From Enterobacter mori (GTDB lineage: Bacteria; Pseudomonadota; Gammaproteobacteria; Enterobacterales; Enterobacteriaceae), in assembly GCF_025244905.1 (NCBI RefSeq), contig NZ_CP104285.1:2480001-2544000 (forward strand): a stretch of DNA of 64,000 nucleotides. Reading direction: 5' to 3'. A program made the translations under genes and the position numbers. Numbering within the stretch: position 1 is the stretch's first letter; each line of letters begins with the position of its first letter. This document shows positions 8,495 to 17,287 of this stretch, piece by piece. The notes beneath the pieces were generated by a model. That model did no database searches, was not told the DNA's origin, and saw only the letters and a list, made by a program, of their open reading frames with translations.

Positions 8495-9727
8495 ATGTCG
8501 CAATATTGCTTCGATGCGCTGAATGTTATTAAAAACCCGGTGTGGCTGATTTCACCCGTCGCAGAAAATATTATATTTGCCAATACTGCGGCAACTAAAC
8601 TTATGCGTGATAGAACGTTGGCCGAGATGCGCGGTGGGATCTATTCCGCTAATGCACAGACCGCTCTCTCAATGTATGTTCCCGATCTTAAAAGCGAACT
8701 GGATATCGTCGAAATACTCACCGTCTGGCGAAACAATCAAGAGAGTACGCTGAGCTGTCGTCTGACGCTTACGCATCTGGCACCTTATGGTGATGTGATT
8801 GTGTTTGAGGGGCTTTCGCAGCAGGCGCCTTCCGGGCTTAAAGCCAGCCGTTCAGCAACCTATCAGCGAAAAAAACAGGGATTCTACGCGCGCTTTTTTC
8901 TTACTAACAGCGCACCAATGTTGTTAATCGATACGGCACGTGATGGCCACATTGTTGACGCCAACCTGGCTGCGCTTAATTTTTATGGCTACACCCATGA
9001 GGAAATGAGCCGTAAACATACCTGGGAAATCAACACGCTTGGGCGCGACATTTTGCCTGTTATGACGGAGATCGCCAGCCTGCCCGGAGGACATAAACCG
9101 CTTAATTTTGTCCATCGACTGGCGGATGGTTCGACCCGACACGTGCAGACCTACGCCGGACCGATTGAGATCTACGGCGATAAGCTGATGTTGTGCATTA
9201 TTCACGATATCACTGAACAAAAGCGGCTCGAGCAGGAGCTGGAACATGCCGCCCTGCGTGATTCAATGACCGGTCTGCTTAATCGCCGGCAGTTTTACAA
9301 CATCACAGAGCAAACCACGCTTTCTCACCTCCCGGCCCAGCAGCAGTTTAGCCTGATGCTGGTAGATACTGACCATTTCAAAAACATCAATGACCTCTTC
9401 GGACACCTTAAGGGTGACGAGGTACTCATTTCGCTTTCGCGCATGTTGGAAGCCTGCAGCCGTCCCGATGACTACGTTTTCCGCTGGGGTGGCGAGGAGT
9501 TCGTGCTCCTGCTGCCGCGAACTACGCTTGAAACCGCGATGCAGATAGCGGAAACCATTCGCGCCGCGGTAGCGCACATTACAATTCCTGGATTGCCTCG
9601 CTTCACCGTCAGCATTGGCGTTGCGCGACACAACCAGGGCGAAAGTATTGATGACCTGTTCAAACGTGTCGATGATGCGCTCTACCGCGCCAAAAATGAC
9701 GGTCGCAATAAAGTGCTGGCCGCATGA
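8495..9727 (+). CDS. dgcM: Diguanylate cyclase DgcM (YdaM)
   Basis: 410-residue diguanylate cyclase, the same length as E. coli DgcM and strongly similar throughout, including the YQRKKQGFYARFFLTNSAPM block. A PAS domain (about 135-245) precedes the GGDEF domain. The active site reads GGEEF at 332-336, and an RPDD inhibition site sits five residues before it, so both activity and product feedback are expected. In E. coli, DgcM binds the regulator MlrA and drives csgD transcription and curli, and is held in check by the phosphodiesterase PdeR. The PdeR orthologue lies 37 kb away in this window. An AGGAA ribosome-binding site precedes the ATG. A separate MHYT-GGDEF-EAL gene lies 92 bp upstream. 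Confidence 0.96.
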   Translation: MSQYCFDALNVIKNPVWLISPVAENIIFANTAATKLMRDRTLAEMRGGIYSANAQTALSMYVPDLKSELDIVEILTVWRNNQESTLSCRLTLTHLAPYGDVIVFEGLSQQAPSGLKASRSATYQRKKQGFYARFFLTNSAPMLLIDTARDGHIVDANLAALNFYGYTHEEMSRKHTWEINTLGRDILPVMTEIASLPGGHKPLNFVHRLADGSTRHVQTYAGPIEIYGDKLMLCIIHDITEQKRLEQELEHAALRDSMTGLLNRRQFYNITEQTTLSHLPAQQQFSLMLVDTDHFKNINDLFGHLKGDEVLISLSRMLEACSRPDDYVFRWGGEEFVLLLPRTTLETAMQIAETIRAAVAHITIPGLPRFTVSIGVARHNQGESIDDLFKRVDDALYRAKNDGRNKVLAA

Positions 9728-9802
9728 AGCTGGAGTTGTGAAGAAAGCCCCGTTAGAATCCCAGCCAGGGCTGAAACAGACTTCAGGTGGGTAATCGCGT
9801 AG

Positions 9803-9943
9803 ATGGGAAAAACAGAAATACTCCTCACCTTAATTATTCTCTGCCTTATTATATTTGGTTTGTGGTTTATTTTTAGTGGTGAAATTTGGGTGCTGGTCGC
9901 CTATTTTGAAAATAGCCTGTATCCCACCATTGAAACGCCGTAA
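9803..9943 (+). CDS. 46-residue single-span membrane protein
   Basis: A short frame starts MGKTEILLTLIILCLIIFG and continues through FGLWFIFSGEIW to a polar end, TIETP. Residues about 5-25 form one clear transmembrane helix, then an aromatic W-x-x-V-A-Y-F segment follows. An AGGTGGG sequence lies about 11 nt before the ATG, rather far but usable. It sits 75 bp after dgcM on the same strand and is followed by the mppA terminator, read from the other strand. I do not recognise the family. The hydrophobic pattern and codon choice are typical of small membrane stress proteins, so it is probably real; any link to DgcM is inference from position. Confidence 0.6.
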   Translation: MGKTEILLTLIILCLIIFGLWFIFSGEIWVLVAYFENSLYPTIETP

Positions 9944-9966
9944 GGCTCGTTTAATACCTTGCAGCA

Positions 9967-9992
9967 TAAAAAACTGGCGCTGTAAGCGCCAG
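9967..9992 (-). terminator. Terminator of mppA
   Basis: On the minus strand an 8-bp stem CTGGCGCT / AGCGCCAG with a 3-nt loop is followed by TTTTTTAT. It lies 25 bp after the mppA stop. Confidence 0.85.
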
Positions 9993-10016
9993 CTCAGGTT
10001 TAGCGGGAAGCAATGA

Positions 10017-11633
10017 TTAGTGTTTTTCGATATACATCGTCCGGCTATAGGCTACGTCTTCGGGGTTATTAATCGGATAACCTTTCACCCACGGCTTGAT
10101 CAAACGTCCATTGGTATACTGATAAATCGGGGCTATCGGCGCTTTCTCGGTCAGGATTTTTTCCGCCATGTTGTAATCTTCGTTGCGCGCTTTCTCGGTG
10201 GTTTCAAGCGTCGCCTGATTGATAACCTTGTCGTAAGCCGGGTCCTTGAAGCGGGAAATATTGCCGCTGTGGGTTGAGGTCAGCAGCGACAGGAACGTCG
10301 ACGGCTCGTTGTAATCACCTACCCACGACGCGCGGATCACATCAAAATTTCCGGTGTTGCGGCTGTCAATGTAGGTTTTCCACTCCTGGTTTTGCAATTT
10401 GACATCAACACCCAGATTTTTCTTCCACATTGATGCCACGGCGATGGCAATTTTCTGGTGGTTTTCTGATGTGTTGTACAGCAGCGTGAGCTTTAGCGGA
10501 CGCTGCGGACCGTAACCTGCCGCCTGCAAAAGCGTCCTTGCTTGTGCGTTTAATTCCTGCTGCGACATCTGCTCAAAAGGCGATGTCTCCGGCGTAAAAC
10601 CTGCCGTGACGTCAGGGGTGAAGTGCCAGGCTGGTTTCTCACCTGTACCCAGCACTTTTTCCGCCATAATACGCCTGTCGATTGTCATGCTCAGCGCCAG
10701 GCGCACGCGGGCATCAGCCGTTGGGCCTTTCTGCGTGTTGAACGCATAGTAATAGGTGCCCAGCTGCGGCGGCGTATACACCTGCCCCGGAATATCCTTC
10801 AGCAGCTTTTGATACATATTTTTTGGGAATGACTCGGTGATATCAATATCGCCCGCCAGATAACGTTTTGTGGCTGAAGACTCCTGGTTAATGGGCACAA
10901 AAGTGACTTTTTTCAGCACCGTTTTGGCGTTATCCCAGTAGTGTTTATTCGGCTCCACCACCAGCTTCTCATTGACCACACGATCTTTCAGCACATACGC
11001 ACCGTTCCCAACAAGGCTGCCCGGACGCGTCCACTCTTTACCACTCTCAACATTGGCTTTCTGGACTGGATAAAACGCAAAGTTAGCCGTCAGGTTGCTG
11101 AACCAGGGCAGCGGCTTATCCAGCTGTACCCGCAACGTTTTGGCATCGACGGCCGTAACGCCAAGCGTATCAGGCGTGGCTTTACCATCAATAATCGCCT
11201 GCGCGTTGTTGATACCCGCCAGCGCCGCAAACCACGCGAACGGTGAGGTGGTTTTTGGATCAACCAGACGCTGCCAGCTGTAGACAAAATCCTGCGCCGT
11301 CACGGGCGTGCCGTCAGACCATCGGGCGTTATCTCGCAGCGTGAAGGTCCAGACGCGGTTATCGTTGCTCTGCCAGCGCGTTGCCACGCCGGGGGTCAGT
11401 TCCCCTTTTTCATTCTGATTCACCAGGCCTTCATAAAGGTCACGGATCACCTGAATTTCAGGCAAACCTACGGCCTTAGCCGGATCGAGCGAAGCCGGTT
11501 CGTCTTTAATGTGTCTCACCAGTTCCTGTTTTTGCGCCAGAACAGTCCCCTGCGGCACATCAGCAGCGTACGAAAGTGAAGAAAGTCCGCACAGCCAGAG
11601 TGCAGTACAGAGACGCGAAACAGGATGCTTCAT
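10017..11633 (-). CDS. mppA: Periplasmic murein tripeptide-binding protein MppA
   Basis: 538-residue periplasmic substrate-binding protein of the OppA family. It captures L-Ala-gamma-D-Glu-meso-diaminopimelate released from cell wall and passes it to the Opp permease for recycling. A signal peptide (about residues 1-23, ending SSLSYA) is followed by the family block RHIKDEPASLDPAKA and later WSDGTPVTAQDFVYSWQRL. Length fits the E. coli protein (537). It is divergent from mpaA, whose product cleaves the imported peptide, with ycjG next to that, so the window holds a compact recycling group. In E. coli, ycjY and pgrR lie between mppA and mpaA; here they are missing. Confidence 0.95.
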   Translation of the reverse strand: MKHPVSRLCTALWLCGLSSLSYAADVPQGTVLAQKQELVRHIKDEPASLDPAKAVGLPEIQVIRDLYEGLVNQNEKGELTPGVATRWQSNDNRVWTFTLRDNARWSDGTPVTAQDFVYSWQRLVDPKTTSPFAWFAALAGINNAQAIIDGKATPDTLGVTAVDAKTLRVQLDKPLPWFSNLTANFAFYPVQKANVESGKEWTRPGSLVGNGAYVLKDRVVNEKLVVEPNKHYWDNAKTVLKKVTFVPINQESSATKRYLAGDIDITESFPKNMYQKLLKDIPGQVYTPPQLGTYYYAFNTQKGPTADARVRLALSMTIDRRIMAEKVLGTGEKPAWHFTPDVTAGFTPETSPFEQMSQQELNAQARTLLQAAGYGPQRPLKLTLLYNTSENHQKIAIAVASMWKKNLGVDVKLQNQEWKTYIDSRNTGNFDVIRASWVGDYNEPSTFLSLLTSTHSGNISRFKDPAYDKVINQATLETTEKARNEDYNMAEKILTEKAPIAPIYQYTNGRLIKPWVKGYPINNPEDVAYSRTMYIEKH

Positions 11634-11818
11634 AAGATCCCCTTGATTGAATTCAGATAACCAGCAGATGCGTAATTATTTGTTTCACAAATGAGAAAAG
11701 CAAATACCTTCATCCGGAAAGTTGATATCTGGCAATTTTCCGCTTATACGGAAACTATTTGATAAACAGCAAGTTTTGCACAACACTGCCAGTAGAGACA
11801 TTTCTATCAGGATTTCGT

Positions 11819-12532
11819 ATGACAATCACCCGACCAAGAGCGCAACGTGGTGCTTTTCCGCCTGGCGCTGAGCAATATGGCCGTTCTTTTTTTGGTGCAT
11901 CTTTGATCTGGTTTCCTGCCCCGGAGGCCGATCGTAATAGCGGTCTGATCATTGCCGGTACGCACGGCGATGAGAATTCATCCATTGTCACGCTGTCGTG
12001 TGCGCTGAGGACACTGACTCCCGAACTGCGGCGTCATCACGTGATTTTGACCGTTAATCCGGATGGCTGTCAGCTTGGGTTGCGTGCCAATGCGAGGGGG
12101 ATTGACCTAAACCGTAATTTTCCGGCAGCAAACTGGCGCGCCGGTGAGACGGTGTATCGCTGGAACAGCTCCGCCGAAGAGCGTGATGTGGTCCTGCTCA
12201 CGGGAGACACCCCCGGCTCGGAGCCGGAGACGCAGGCGTTATGCCAGCTCATTCATAAGATCCACCCGGCCTGGGTTGTCTCGTTCCACGATCCGCTGGC
12301 CTGTATTGAAGATCCGCGCCATACGGCGCTGGGTCAGTGGGTGGCTGAGGCATTTGCCCTTCCGCTTGTGACCAGCGTGGGTTACGAAACACCAGGCTCG
12401 TTCGGCAGCTGGTGCGCTGACCTCGGGCTGCATTGTATCACCGCAGAATTCCCGCCCATTTCGTCTGATGAAGCCAGCGAAAAGTATCTCAAGGCGATGA
12501 CAGAACTTCTGCGGTGGGAGCCTCAGAGGTGA
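11819..12532 (+). CDS. mpaA: Murein peptide amidase MpaA
   Basis: 237-residue cytoplasmic zinc carboxypeptidase (M14 family). It hydrolyses the gamma-D-Glu-diaminopimelate bond of the murein tripeptide, giving L-Ala-D-Glu for the YcjG epimerase. The zinc-site motif GTHGDENSS, the DLNRNFPAANW segment with the substrate-binding Asn-Arg, the SFHDP histidine and the catalytic Glu in TAEFPP are all visible. The ATG at 11819 was chosen because it aligns with the E. coli start and has an AGGA ribosome-binding site 7-8 nt upstream; the open frame extends 20 codons further. The last 10 bases overlap the convergent ycjG gene. Confidence 0.94.
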   Translation: MTITRPRAQRGAFPPGAEQYGRSFFGASLIWFPAPEADRNSGLIIAGTHGDENSSIVTLSCALRTLTPELRRHHVILTVNPDGCQLGLRANARGIDLNRNFPAANWRAGETVYRWNSSAEERDVVLLTGDTPGSEPETQALCQLIHKIHPAWVVSFHDPLACIEDPRHTALGQWVAEAFALPLVTSVGYETPGSFGSWCADLGLHCITAEFPPISSDEASEKYLKAMTELLRWEPQR

Positions 12533-13488
12533 AGCACGCCCGTGGTAAAATTCAGCGCTGGTGAGACGTCAACCGCCAGCCATGTCGGGCCATCGAGATC
12601 GGCAAAACGCACTTGATTTGCCAGCGGTAACGCCGCGCCAATCGCCCTGGATGTGCACAACATGCATCCCAGCATGAGGGTAAACCCCTGCTCCTGCGCC
12701 GCATTCGCCAGCGCAAGCGCTTCGGTTAATCCGCCCGTTTTGTCGAGCTTGATATTAACCATCTCATAGCGGCCTTTAAGGCTGTCCAGGCTGTCGCGGG
12801 TGTGACAACTTTCATCCGCACAGACAGGAAGAGGATGAATGAAATTCGCCAGTGCAGCATCCTCATGCGCCGGTAAGGGCTGTTCAAGCATGGCTACGTC
12901 AAGATCGGCCAACAGCTGACAGCGTGCGGCCAGTCCCTCGCTATGCCAGGATTCATTCGCATCCACAATCAGCGTTGCCTGCGGCACTGCCGAACGAATG
13001 GCCACCATCCGTTCACTGATTAATCGATCGTCGAGCTTAATCTTTAATAACGTCGCGCCGGAGTCGTAGAGCGCTTTTGCACTAGCCGCCATCTGTTCTG
13101 GCTCACCGATTACGACCGTCTGCGCGGTCACCACTGCTCCCGGCAACGTAATCCCCAGGAGTGAGGGCAAGGTTGTCTGCCGCTGCGCGGCCTCCAGGCT
13201 CCACAGCGCGCAGTCAATCGCGTTGCGCGCTGCACCAGCGGGCAGCCGCTGTTGCAACGCTTCGCGGGTAAGACCCGTTTGCAGATCGGGCACCAGGGTC
13301 ATGATCTGGGCCATTACCGAAGCAAGGCTTTCACCGTAACGAGGATAAGGCGTGCATTCAGCAACCCCCTTAATGCCGTCCTCCTCTATTTCGACCACCA
13401 CGACGCAGGCTTCACTGCGACTGCCTCGGGAGATCACAAACGGGGTATGCAATGGCCAGGCTTCTTCATAGACCTTTACGCTTCTCAT
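12523..13488 (-). CDS. ycjG: L-Ala-D/L-Glu epimerase
   Basis: 321-residue enolase-superfamily enzyme (muconate-lactonizing subgroup). It converts L-Ala-D-Glu to L-Ala-L-Glu so that PepD can split it, completing murein peptide recycling. The catalytic lysine motif KIKLD, the metal ligands DANESW, EQP and ADES, the second lysine KLDKTGG and the C-terminal DLDGP are all present. The ATG at 13488 is preferred over the GTG at 13491 because AAGGAG lies 6 nt before it; this gives exactly the E. coli length. It is convergent with and overlaps mpaA. E. coli K-12 nomenclature also uses ykfB for a paralogue elsewhere. Confidence 0.95.
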   Translation of the reverse strand: MRSVKVYEEAWPLHTPFVISRGSRSEACVVVVEIEEDGIKGVAECTPYPRYGESLASVMAQIMTLVPDLQTGLTREALQQRLPAGAARNAIDCALWSLEAAQRQTTLPSLLGITLPGAVVTAQTVVIGEPEQMAASAKALYDSGATLLKIKLDDRLISERMVAIRSAVPQATLIVDANESWHSEGLAARCQLLADLDVAMLEQPLPAHEDAALANFIHPLPVCADESCHTRDSLDSLKGRYEMVNIKLDKTGGLTEALALANAAQEQGFTLMLGCMLCTSRAIGAALPLANQVRFADLDGPTWLAVDVSPALNFTTGVLHL

Positions 13489-13595
13489 CACTGACTCCTT
13501 GCAGCCCGGTAAGGCATAAAAATTGGTTTGCCGTGTTATCCGCGGATGGCATACACTAGCCCCGACGTTAACTATATGTAAACAGGAAGATATCT

Positions 13596-14102
13596 ATGTC
13601 ACAACTCGTTCATTTCCAGGGCAACCCGGTCTCTGTTGCAGGTGCCATTCCGCAGGTGGGTAACAAGGCGCAGGCTTTTACGCTGGTGGCTAAAGATCTG
13701 TCTGACGTCACGTTGAGCCAGTTTGCTGGCAAGCGCAAAGTCCTGAACATTTTCCCAAGCATCGATACCGGCGTTTGTGCTGCATCCGTGCGTAAGTTCA
13801 ACCAACTGGCAACAGAAATGGACAACACCGTGGTGCTGTGCATTTCCGCTGACCTGCCGTTTGCCCAGTCTCGCTTCTGCGGTGCTGAAGGTCTGAGCAA
13901 CGTCATCACCCTGTCTACCCTGCGCAGCCCTGATTTCCTGGAGAAATACGGCGTTGGCATTTCTGAAGGTGCTCTGAAAGGCCTGGCGGCACGTGCGGTT
14001 CTGGTCATCGACGAAAACGACAACGTTGTTTTCAGCGAACTGGTAAATGAAATCACCACCGAGCCGGATTACACCGCTGCGCTGGACGCACTGAAAGCAT
14101 AA
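13596..14102 (+). CDS. tpx: Thiol peroxidase Tpx
   Basis: 168-residue atypical 2-Cys peroxiredoxin that reduces hydrogen peroxide and preferably alkyl hydroperoxides with electrons from thioredoxin, and acts against oxidative damage under anaerobic conditions. The peroxidatic cysteine C61 (in DTGVCAASV) and resolving cysteine C95 (in SRFCGAEGL) are both present, as is C82. Length matches the E. coli protein. An AGGAAGA ribosome-binding site lies 7 nt before the ATG. It is divergent from ycjG and is followed by its own terminator, so it is a single-gene unit. Codon choice looks like that of a highly expressed gene. Confidence 0.98.
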   Translation: MSQLVHFQGNPVSVAGAIPQVGNKAQAFTLVAKDLSDVTLSQFAGKRKVLNIFPSIDTGVCAASVRKFNQLATEMDNTVVLCISADLPFAQSRFCGAEGLSNVITLSTLRSPDFLEKYGVGISEGALKGLAARAVLVIDENDNVVFSELVNEITTEPDYTAALDALKA

Positions 14103-14143
14103 TGATTGCTTAGCATTCTATAAAGCTTAGCATTGTCCTGAAA

Positions 14144-14166
14144 CCTCGCGTCGGCGGGGTTTTTTA
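14144..14166 (+). terminator. Terminator of tpx
   Basis: 6-bp GC-rich stem CCTCGC / GCGGGG (one G-T pair) with a GTCG loop, followed by seven T residues. The 10-base sequence GCTTAGCATT occurs twice in the 40 bases before it. Confidence 0.85.
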
Positions 14167-14385
14167 TTGCCTGAGAAGCTGAATCGTTAAGGCACAAACA
14201 CTTTTACTTCACACTTTCCATGCAAATATTGCTTAATTGATAAGCATACAGGAGAGTTAAATCTCATTTCTCAGGTTAAATACTCGTTATTTTCTCACCA
14301 GTGAACCGCATCACATTTCCCCTCCCCTTGAAACATTAGATTTGCTGACGAACCAAAATAATCGTTTCAGCAAAAAGGGATAAAG

Positions 14386-15594
14386 ATGAAAATTAAACTG
14401 GCGTTGACGGTGGTTGCAGTACTGATTTCGGGTCATGTCTCGGCTAAAACATGGGTGCTCACAAGCGCTGAAAGCGGTGTGGAAAAAGGAAACTGGCGAA
14501 TTTCGAATGATCAGCTGAACGCTAAAGGGCCGAACTTCAGCATTGAACAAAAAGTTCTCCACGGCGGTAAGCAGGAAGGCAGTAAAATCATTGTTATTAG
14601 CAGTAAAAATGGCCTGACAATAACATTGAGTCCAACCCGTGGTATGAATTTACTGCGTGTTGAGGGTTTTGGGTCAAAGTTGGGCTGGGACTCTCCGGTT
14701 AAAGAGGTCGTTAACCCGGCATTTATCAATCTGGAAAGTCGAAATGGACTCGGCTGGCTGGAAGGTTTCAACGAAATGATGGTTCGCTGCGGCTATGAGT
14801 GGACAGGCCACCCGGTGACAGCGGACGGGCAGATTTACACGCTGCACGGTAAGGCGGGGAATACGCCGGTATCTCAGGTTGAAGTCGAGGTCGCTGATGC
14901 GGCACCGCATGAAATCCGCGTTCGCGGTCTGATTAAAGAGAGCACCTTCAAAAAAGCCGATCTGCAAACGATGACCGAACTGCGTTATGTTCCCGGAAGC
15001 AACCAGTTCAGCCTGCATGATGTTCTTACCAACCATGCTGACTACCCGCACGACTATCAAATCATCTACCACAGCAATTTTGGCACGCCGATCCTTGAAG
15101 AAGGCGCTCGCTTCCTGGCTCCGGCCGCCAGCGTGAGTCCATTCAACGATTACGCCAAAGCGGGTCTGAACGGCTGGCAAACCTATGCCGGTCCGACAAA
15201 AGGATTTGATGAGATGGTCTTTAATATCACGCCACTGGCTGACAAAGATCACCAGACGCTTGCTGCGGTGGTCAACAAAGCGGGTGATAAAGGGGCATCA
15301 ATTCAGTTTGATACTCGCCAGTTGCCGGTTCTGACGTTGTGGAAAAATACCGACACGCTGAAGCAAGGCTATGTCACGGGTATTGAACCCGGCACCAGCT
15401 ACGCCTACCCGGTCACGATTGAACGCGAGCAGAAACGCGTAAAGCAACTGCAACCTGGCGCAAGTACCCAGTTCGATCTCACCTATACCCTGCTTCATAA
15501 CCAGGATCAGGTGAAAGAGGTGGAGAACAGGATCGCAACGATTCAGGGTGAGACAAAACCCGACCTCGTTGCCACCCCAATCGCGAAGGAATAA
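14386..15594 (+). CDS. Exported aldose 1-epimerase-like protein (DUF4432)
   Basis: 402-residue protein with a clear signal peptide (residues 1-20, ending HVSA) and a galactose-mutarotase-like fold of the DUF4432 type. Visible family features include LSPTRGMNLLRVEG, the GLGWLEGFNEMMVRCGYEW segment, LHGKAGNTPVS and a late GIEPGTSYAYP block. Most DUF4432 proteins are cytoplasmic, whereas this one is predicted to be periplasmic. The substrate is unknown; a sugar or sugar derivative is likely from the fold. It has its own upstream region (283 bp after tpx) and its own terminator. It is absent from this place in E. coli K-12. The start has an AAAGGGA ribosome-binding site. Confidence 0.85.
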   Translation: MKIKLALTVVAVLISGHVSAKTWVLTSAESGVEKGNWRISNDQLNAKGPNFSIEQKVLHGGKQEGSKIIVISSKNGLTITLSPTRGMNLLRVEGFGSKLGWDSPVKEVVNPAFINLESRNGLGWLEGFNEMMVRCGYEWTGHPVTADGQIYTLHGKAGNTPVSQVEVEVADAAPHEIRVRGLIKESTFKKADLQTMTELRYVPGSNQFSLHDVLTNHADYPHDYQIIYHSNFGTPILEEGARFLAPAASVSPFNDYAKAGLNGWQTYAGPTKGFDEMVFNITPLADKDHQTLAAVVNKAGDKGASIQFDTRQLPVLTLWKNTDTLKQGYVTGIEPGTSYAYPVTIEREQKRVKQLQPGASTQFDLTYTLLHNQDQVKEVENRIATIQGETKPDLVATPIAKE

Positions 15595-15608
15595 GTGGAT
15601 ATTCAAAT

Positions 15609-15628
15609 GCCTCCACCCGGAGGCTTTT
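15609..15628 (+). terminator. Terminator after the DUF4432 gene
   Basis: 6-bp stem GCCTCC / GGAGGC with an ACCC loop, followed by TTTTGCTTTT, immediately before the end of the convergent tyrR gene. Confidence 0.8.
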
Positions 15629-15632
15629 GCTT

Positions 15633-17174
15633 TTATTCGTCGCCTTTCTTATGGTTCAACCCATACTCACGCAGCTTATTCGCAATCGCAGTATGTGACA
15701 CCCCAAGCCGCTTGGCCAGCTTGCGGGTGCTTGGATAACTGCGATAAAGCTGCGTCAGCACAGAGCGCTCAAAACGACTGGTGATATCGTCCAGCGAGCC
15801 TTCCATCGCCTCTTCACCTACCGACACCGTCCCGGCATCGTAATCCGGCAACAGGATATCCTGAGGCCGCAGCTCGTATCCTTCCAGTTGAGTCAACGCG
15901 CGATACACGGCATTTTTCAACTGACGAATATTACCCGGCCAGCCGTAGCGCGTCAGCACCGTGCCCAGATCGGCTGAAAGCTTCGGACGCGGCACTCCCT
16001 GCTCGTCCGCAAAGCGGGCTACGAAGAGCTCCGTCAGCGGGATGATGTCTTGTGGACAATCGCGTAGCGGCGGGATGTTGAGCGTCAGTACGTTCAGACG
16101 ATAATAGAGATCTTCCCTGAACACCCCTTTTTGCACCAGCTCCACCAGGTTTTTCTGGGTGGCGCAAATGACGCGAACGTCGACGTGGACTTCATGGTCC
16201 TCACCCACGCGACGGAAAGTCCCGTCATTCAGGAAGCGCAGCAGCTTAGCCTGCATGCGCGCAGACATTTCGCCGATTTCATCCAGCAGGACCGAACCAC
16301 CGTTGGCCTGTTCGAAGAACCCTTTTTTCCCTTCCGGCGCGTGGCCAAACAGTTCACTTTCAACGGCATCTTCAGGGATCGACGCGCAGTTCAGCGCCAG
16401 GTAAGGTTTTGCCGCCCGCGGGCTGGCCATGTGTACGGCATGCGCGAGTAAATCTTTCCCGGTTCCCGTGTCCCCCGTTATCAGCAAGGGTGCAGTCAAA
16501 CTGGCAAGCTTACGTGCCTGATCGACGACATGACGCATTTTCGGGCTGACGGCAATAATCTGGCTGAATGCGCCGACATCCTGGCTGGAAATATTCTGCA
16601 GTTGGCGCCCCATACGGACGGTGGAACGCAGCATGATCACGGCCCCCGTCAGGACGCGACTGTCGTTTTCCCCTTTCAGGTAGACCGGGGTGATCTCCAT
16701 CAGGAAATTTTGCCCGTTAATAACGACATGTTCGCTGTGGGTGTTTTGCGGGTTGCTGTCCAGCCAGCGCTGGAAGTTAAAGCCGGGGATCAGCTGCGTA
16801 GCGTGATGATTGCTGAGTTTCTCCTGACTCTGCGCAAAAAGCTGGCAGCTCGCCTGATTCACGCGCTCGACTTTACTTTTCAAGTCGAGGGATAAGAAAG
16901 GTTCAGGCATGGCTTCCAGCAGCGCGCTCAGCGCCAGGTGCTCTCGCTCTGACGGCATCCAGGGAATGGTGCGGACATCCGTAACGCCAGCGATACGACG
17001 GATTTCCCCCATCAGGCTACTGAAGGTATTGAATTCAATTTCGGCAAAATTGAGGTAAATTCGCCCCACAGGATCGATCTCAATGCCACGTAAATCAATG
17101 CTACGTAAAACAAGAAGATCGAGTAACTCGCGGGTCAGACCGAGACGGTCCTCACAAAAGACTTCCAGACGCAT
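15633..17174 (-). CDS. tyrR: Aromatic amino acid regulator TyrR
   Basis: 513-residue transcription factor controlling aromatic amino acid synthesis and transport, with tyrosine, phenylalanine or tryptophan as co-effectors. An ACT-like domain and PAS domain precede an AAA+ domain with GDTGTGKD (Walker A) and the LLDEIGEM Walker B region. The sigma-54 contact motif GAFTGA is replaced by GHAPEGKKGFF, as known for TyrR, which works with sigma-70. The C-terminal helix-turn-helix reads STRKLAKRLGVSHTAIANKL. The ATG at 17174 is used because it begins MRLEVFCED, as in E. coli; a TTG lies 8 codons upstream. A TyrR box lies in the upstream interval. Confidence 0.96.
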   Translation of the reverse strand: MRLEVFCEDRLGLTRELLDLLVLRSIDLRGIEIDPVGRIYLNFAEIEFNTFSSLMGEIRRIAGVTDVRTIPWMPSEREHLALSALLEAMPEPFLSLDLKSKVERVNQASCQLFAQSQEKLSNHHATQLIPGFNFQRWLDSNPQNTHSEHVVINGQNFLMEITPVYLKGENDSRVLTGAVIMLRSTVRMGRQLQNISSQDVGAFSQIIAVSPKMRHVVDQARKLASLTAPLLITGDTGTGKDLLAHAVHMASPRAAKPYLALNCASIPEDAVESELFGHAPEGKKGFFEQANGGSVLLDEIGEMSARMQAKLLRFLNDGTFRRVGEDHEVHVDVRVICATQKNLVELVQKGVFREDLYYRLNVLTLNIPPLRDCPQDIIPLTELFVARFADEQGVPRPKLSADLGTVLTRYGWPGNIRQLKNAVYRALTQLEGYELRPQDILLPDYDAGTVSVGEEAMEGSLDDITSRFERSVLTQLYRSYPSTRKLAKRLGVSHTAIANKLREYGLNHKKGDE

Positions 17175-17243
17175 GGGAAATTCACCGTTCTTAGCCAATA
17201 ACGCTAAAATGATATGTCAGATCACGGTATTCTGGAAGGTGGC

Positions 17244-17261
17244 TGTCAACAAATATTGACA
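17244..17261. promoter_or_regulatory. TyrR box (probable autoregulatory operator)
   Basis: TGTCAA-CAAATA-TTGACA is an 18-bp match to the TyrR consensus TGTAAA-N6-TTTACA, inside a perfect 9-bp inverted repeat (17241-17264). It lies 70 bp upstream of tyrR and fits the known autorepression of tyrR. Confidence 0.85.
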
Positions 17262-17287
17262 GCCAGCACGAATAGTAAGCAACGCCT

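Noticed and set aside
14108..14134. Direct repeat GCTTAGCATT after tpx
   Set aside because: Only two short copies in an AT-rich spacer; no mobile or regulatory context.
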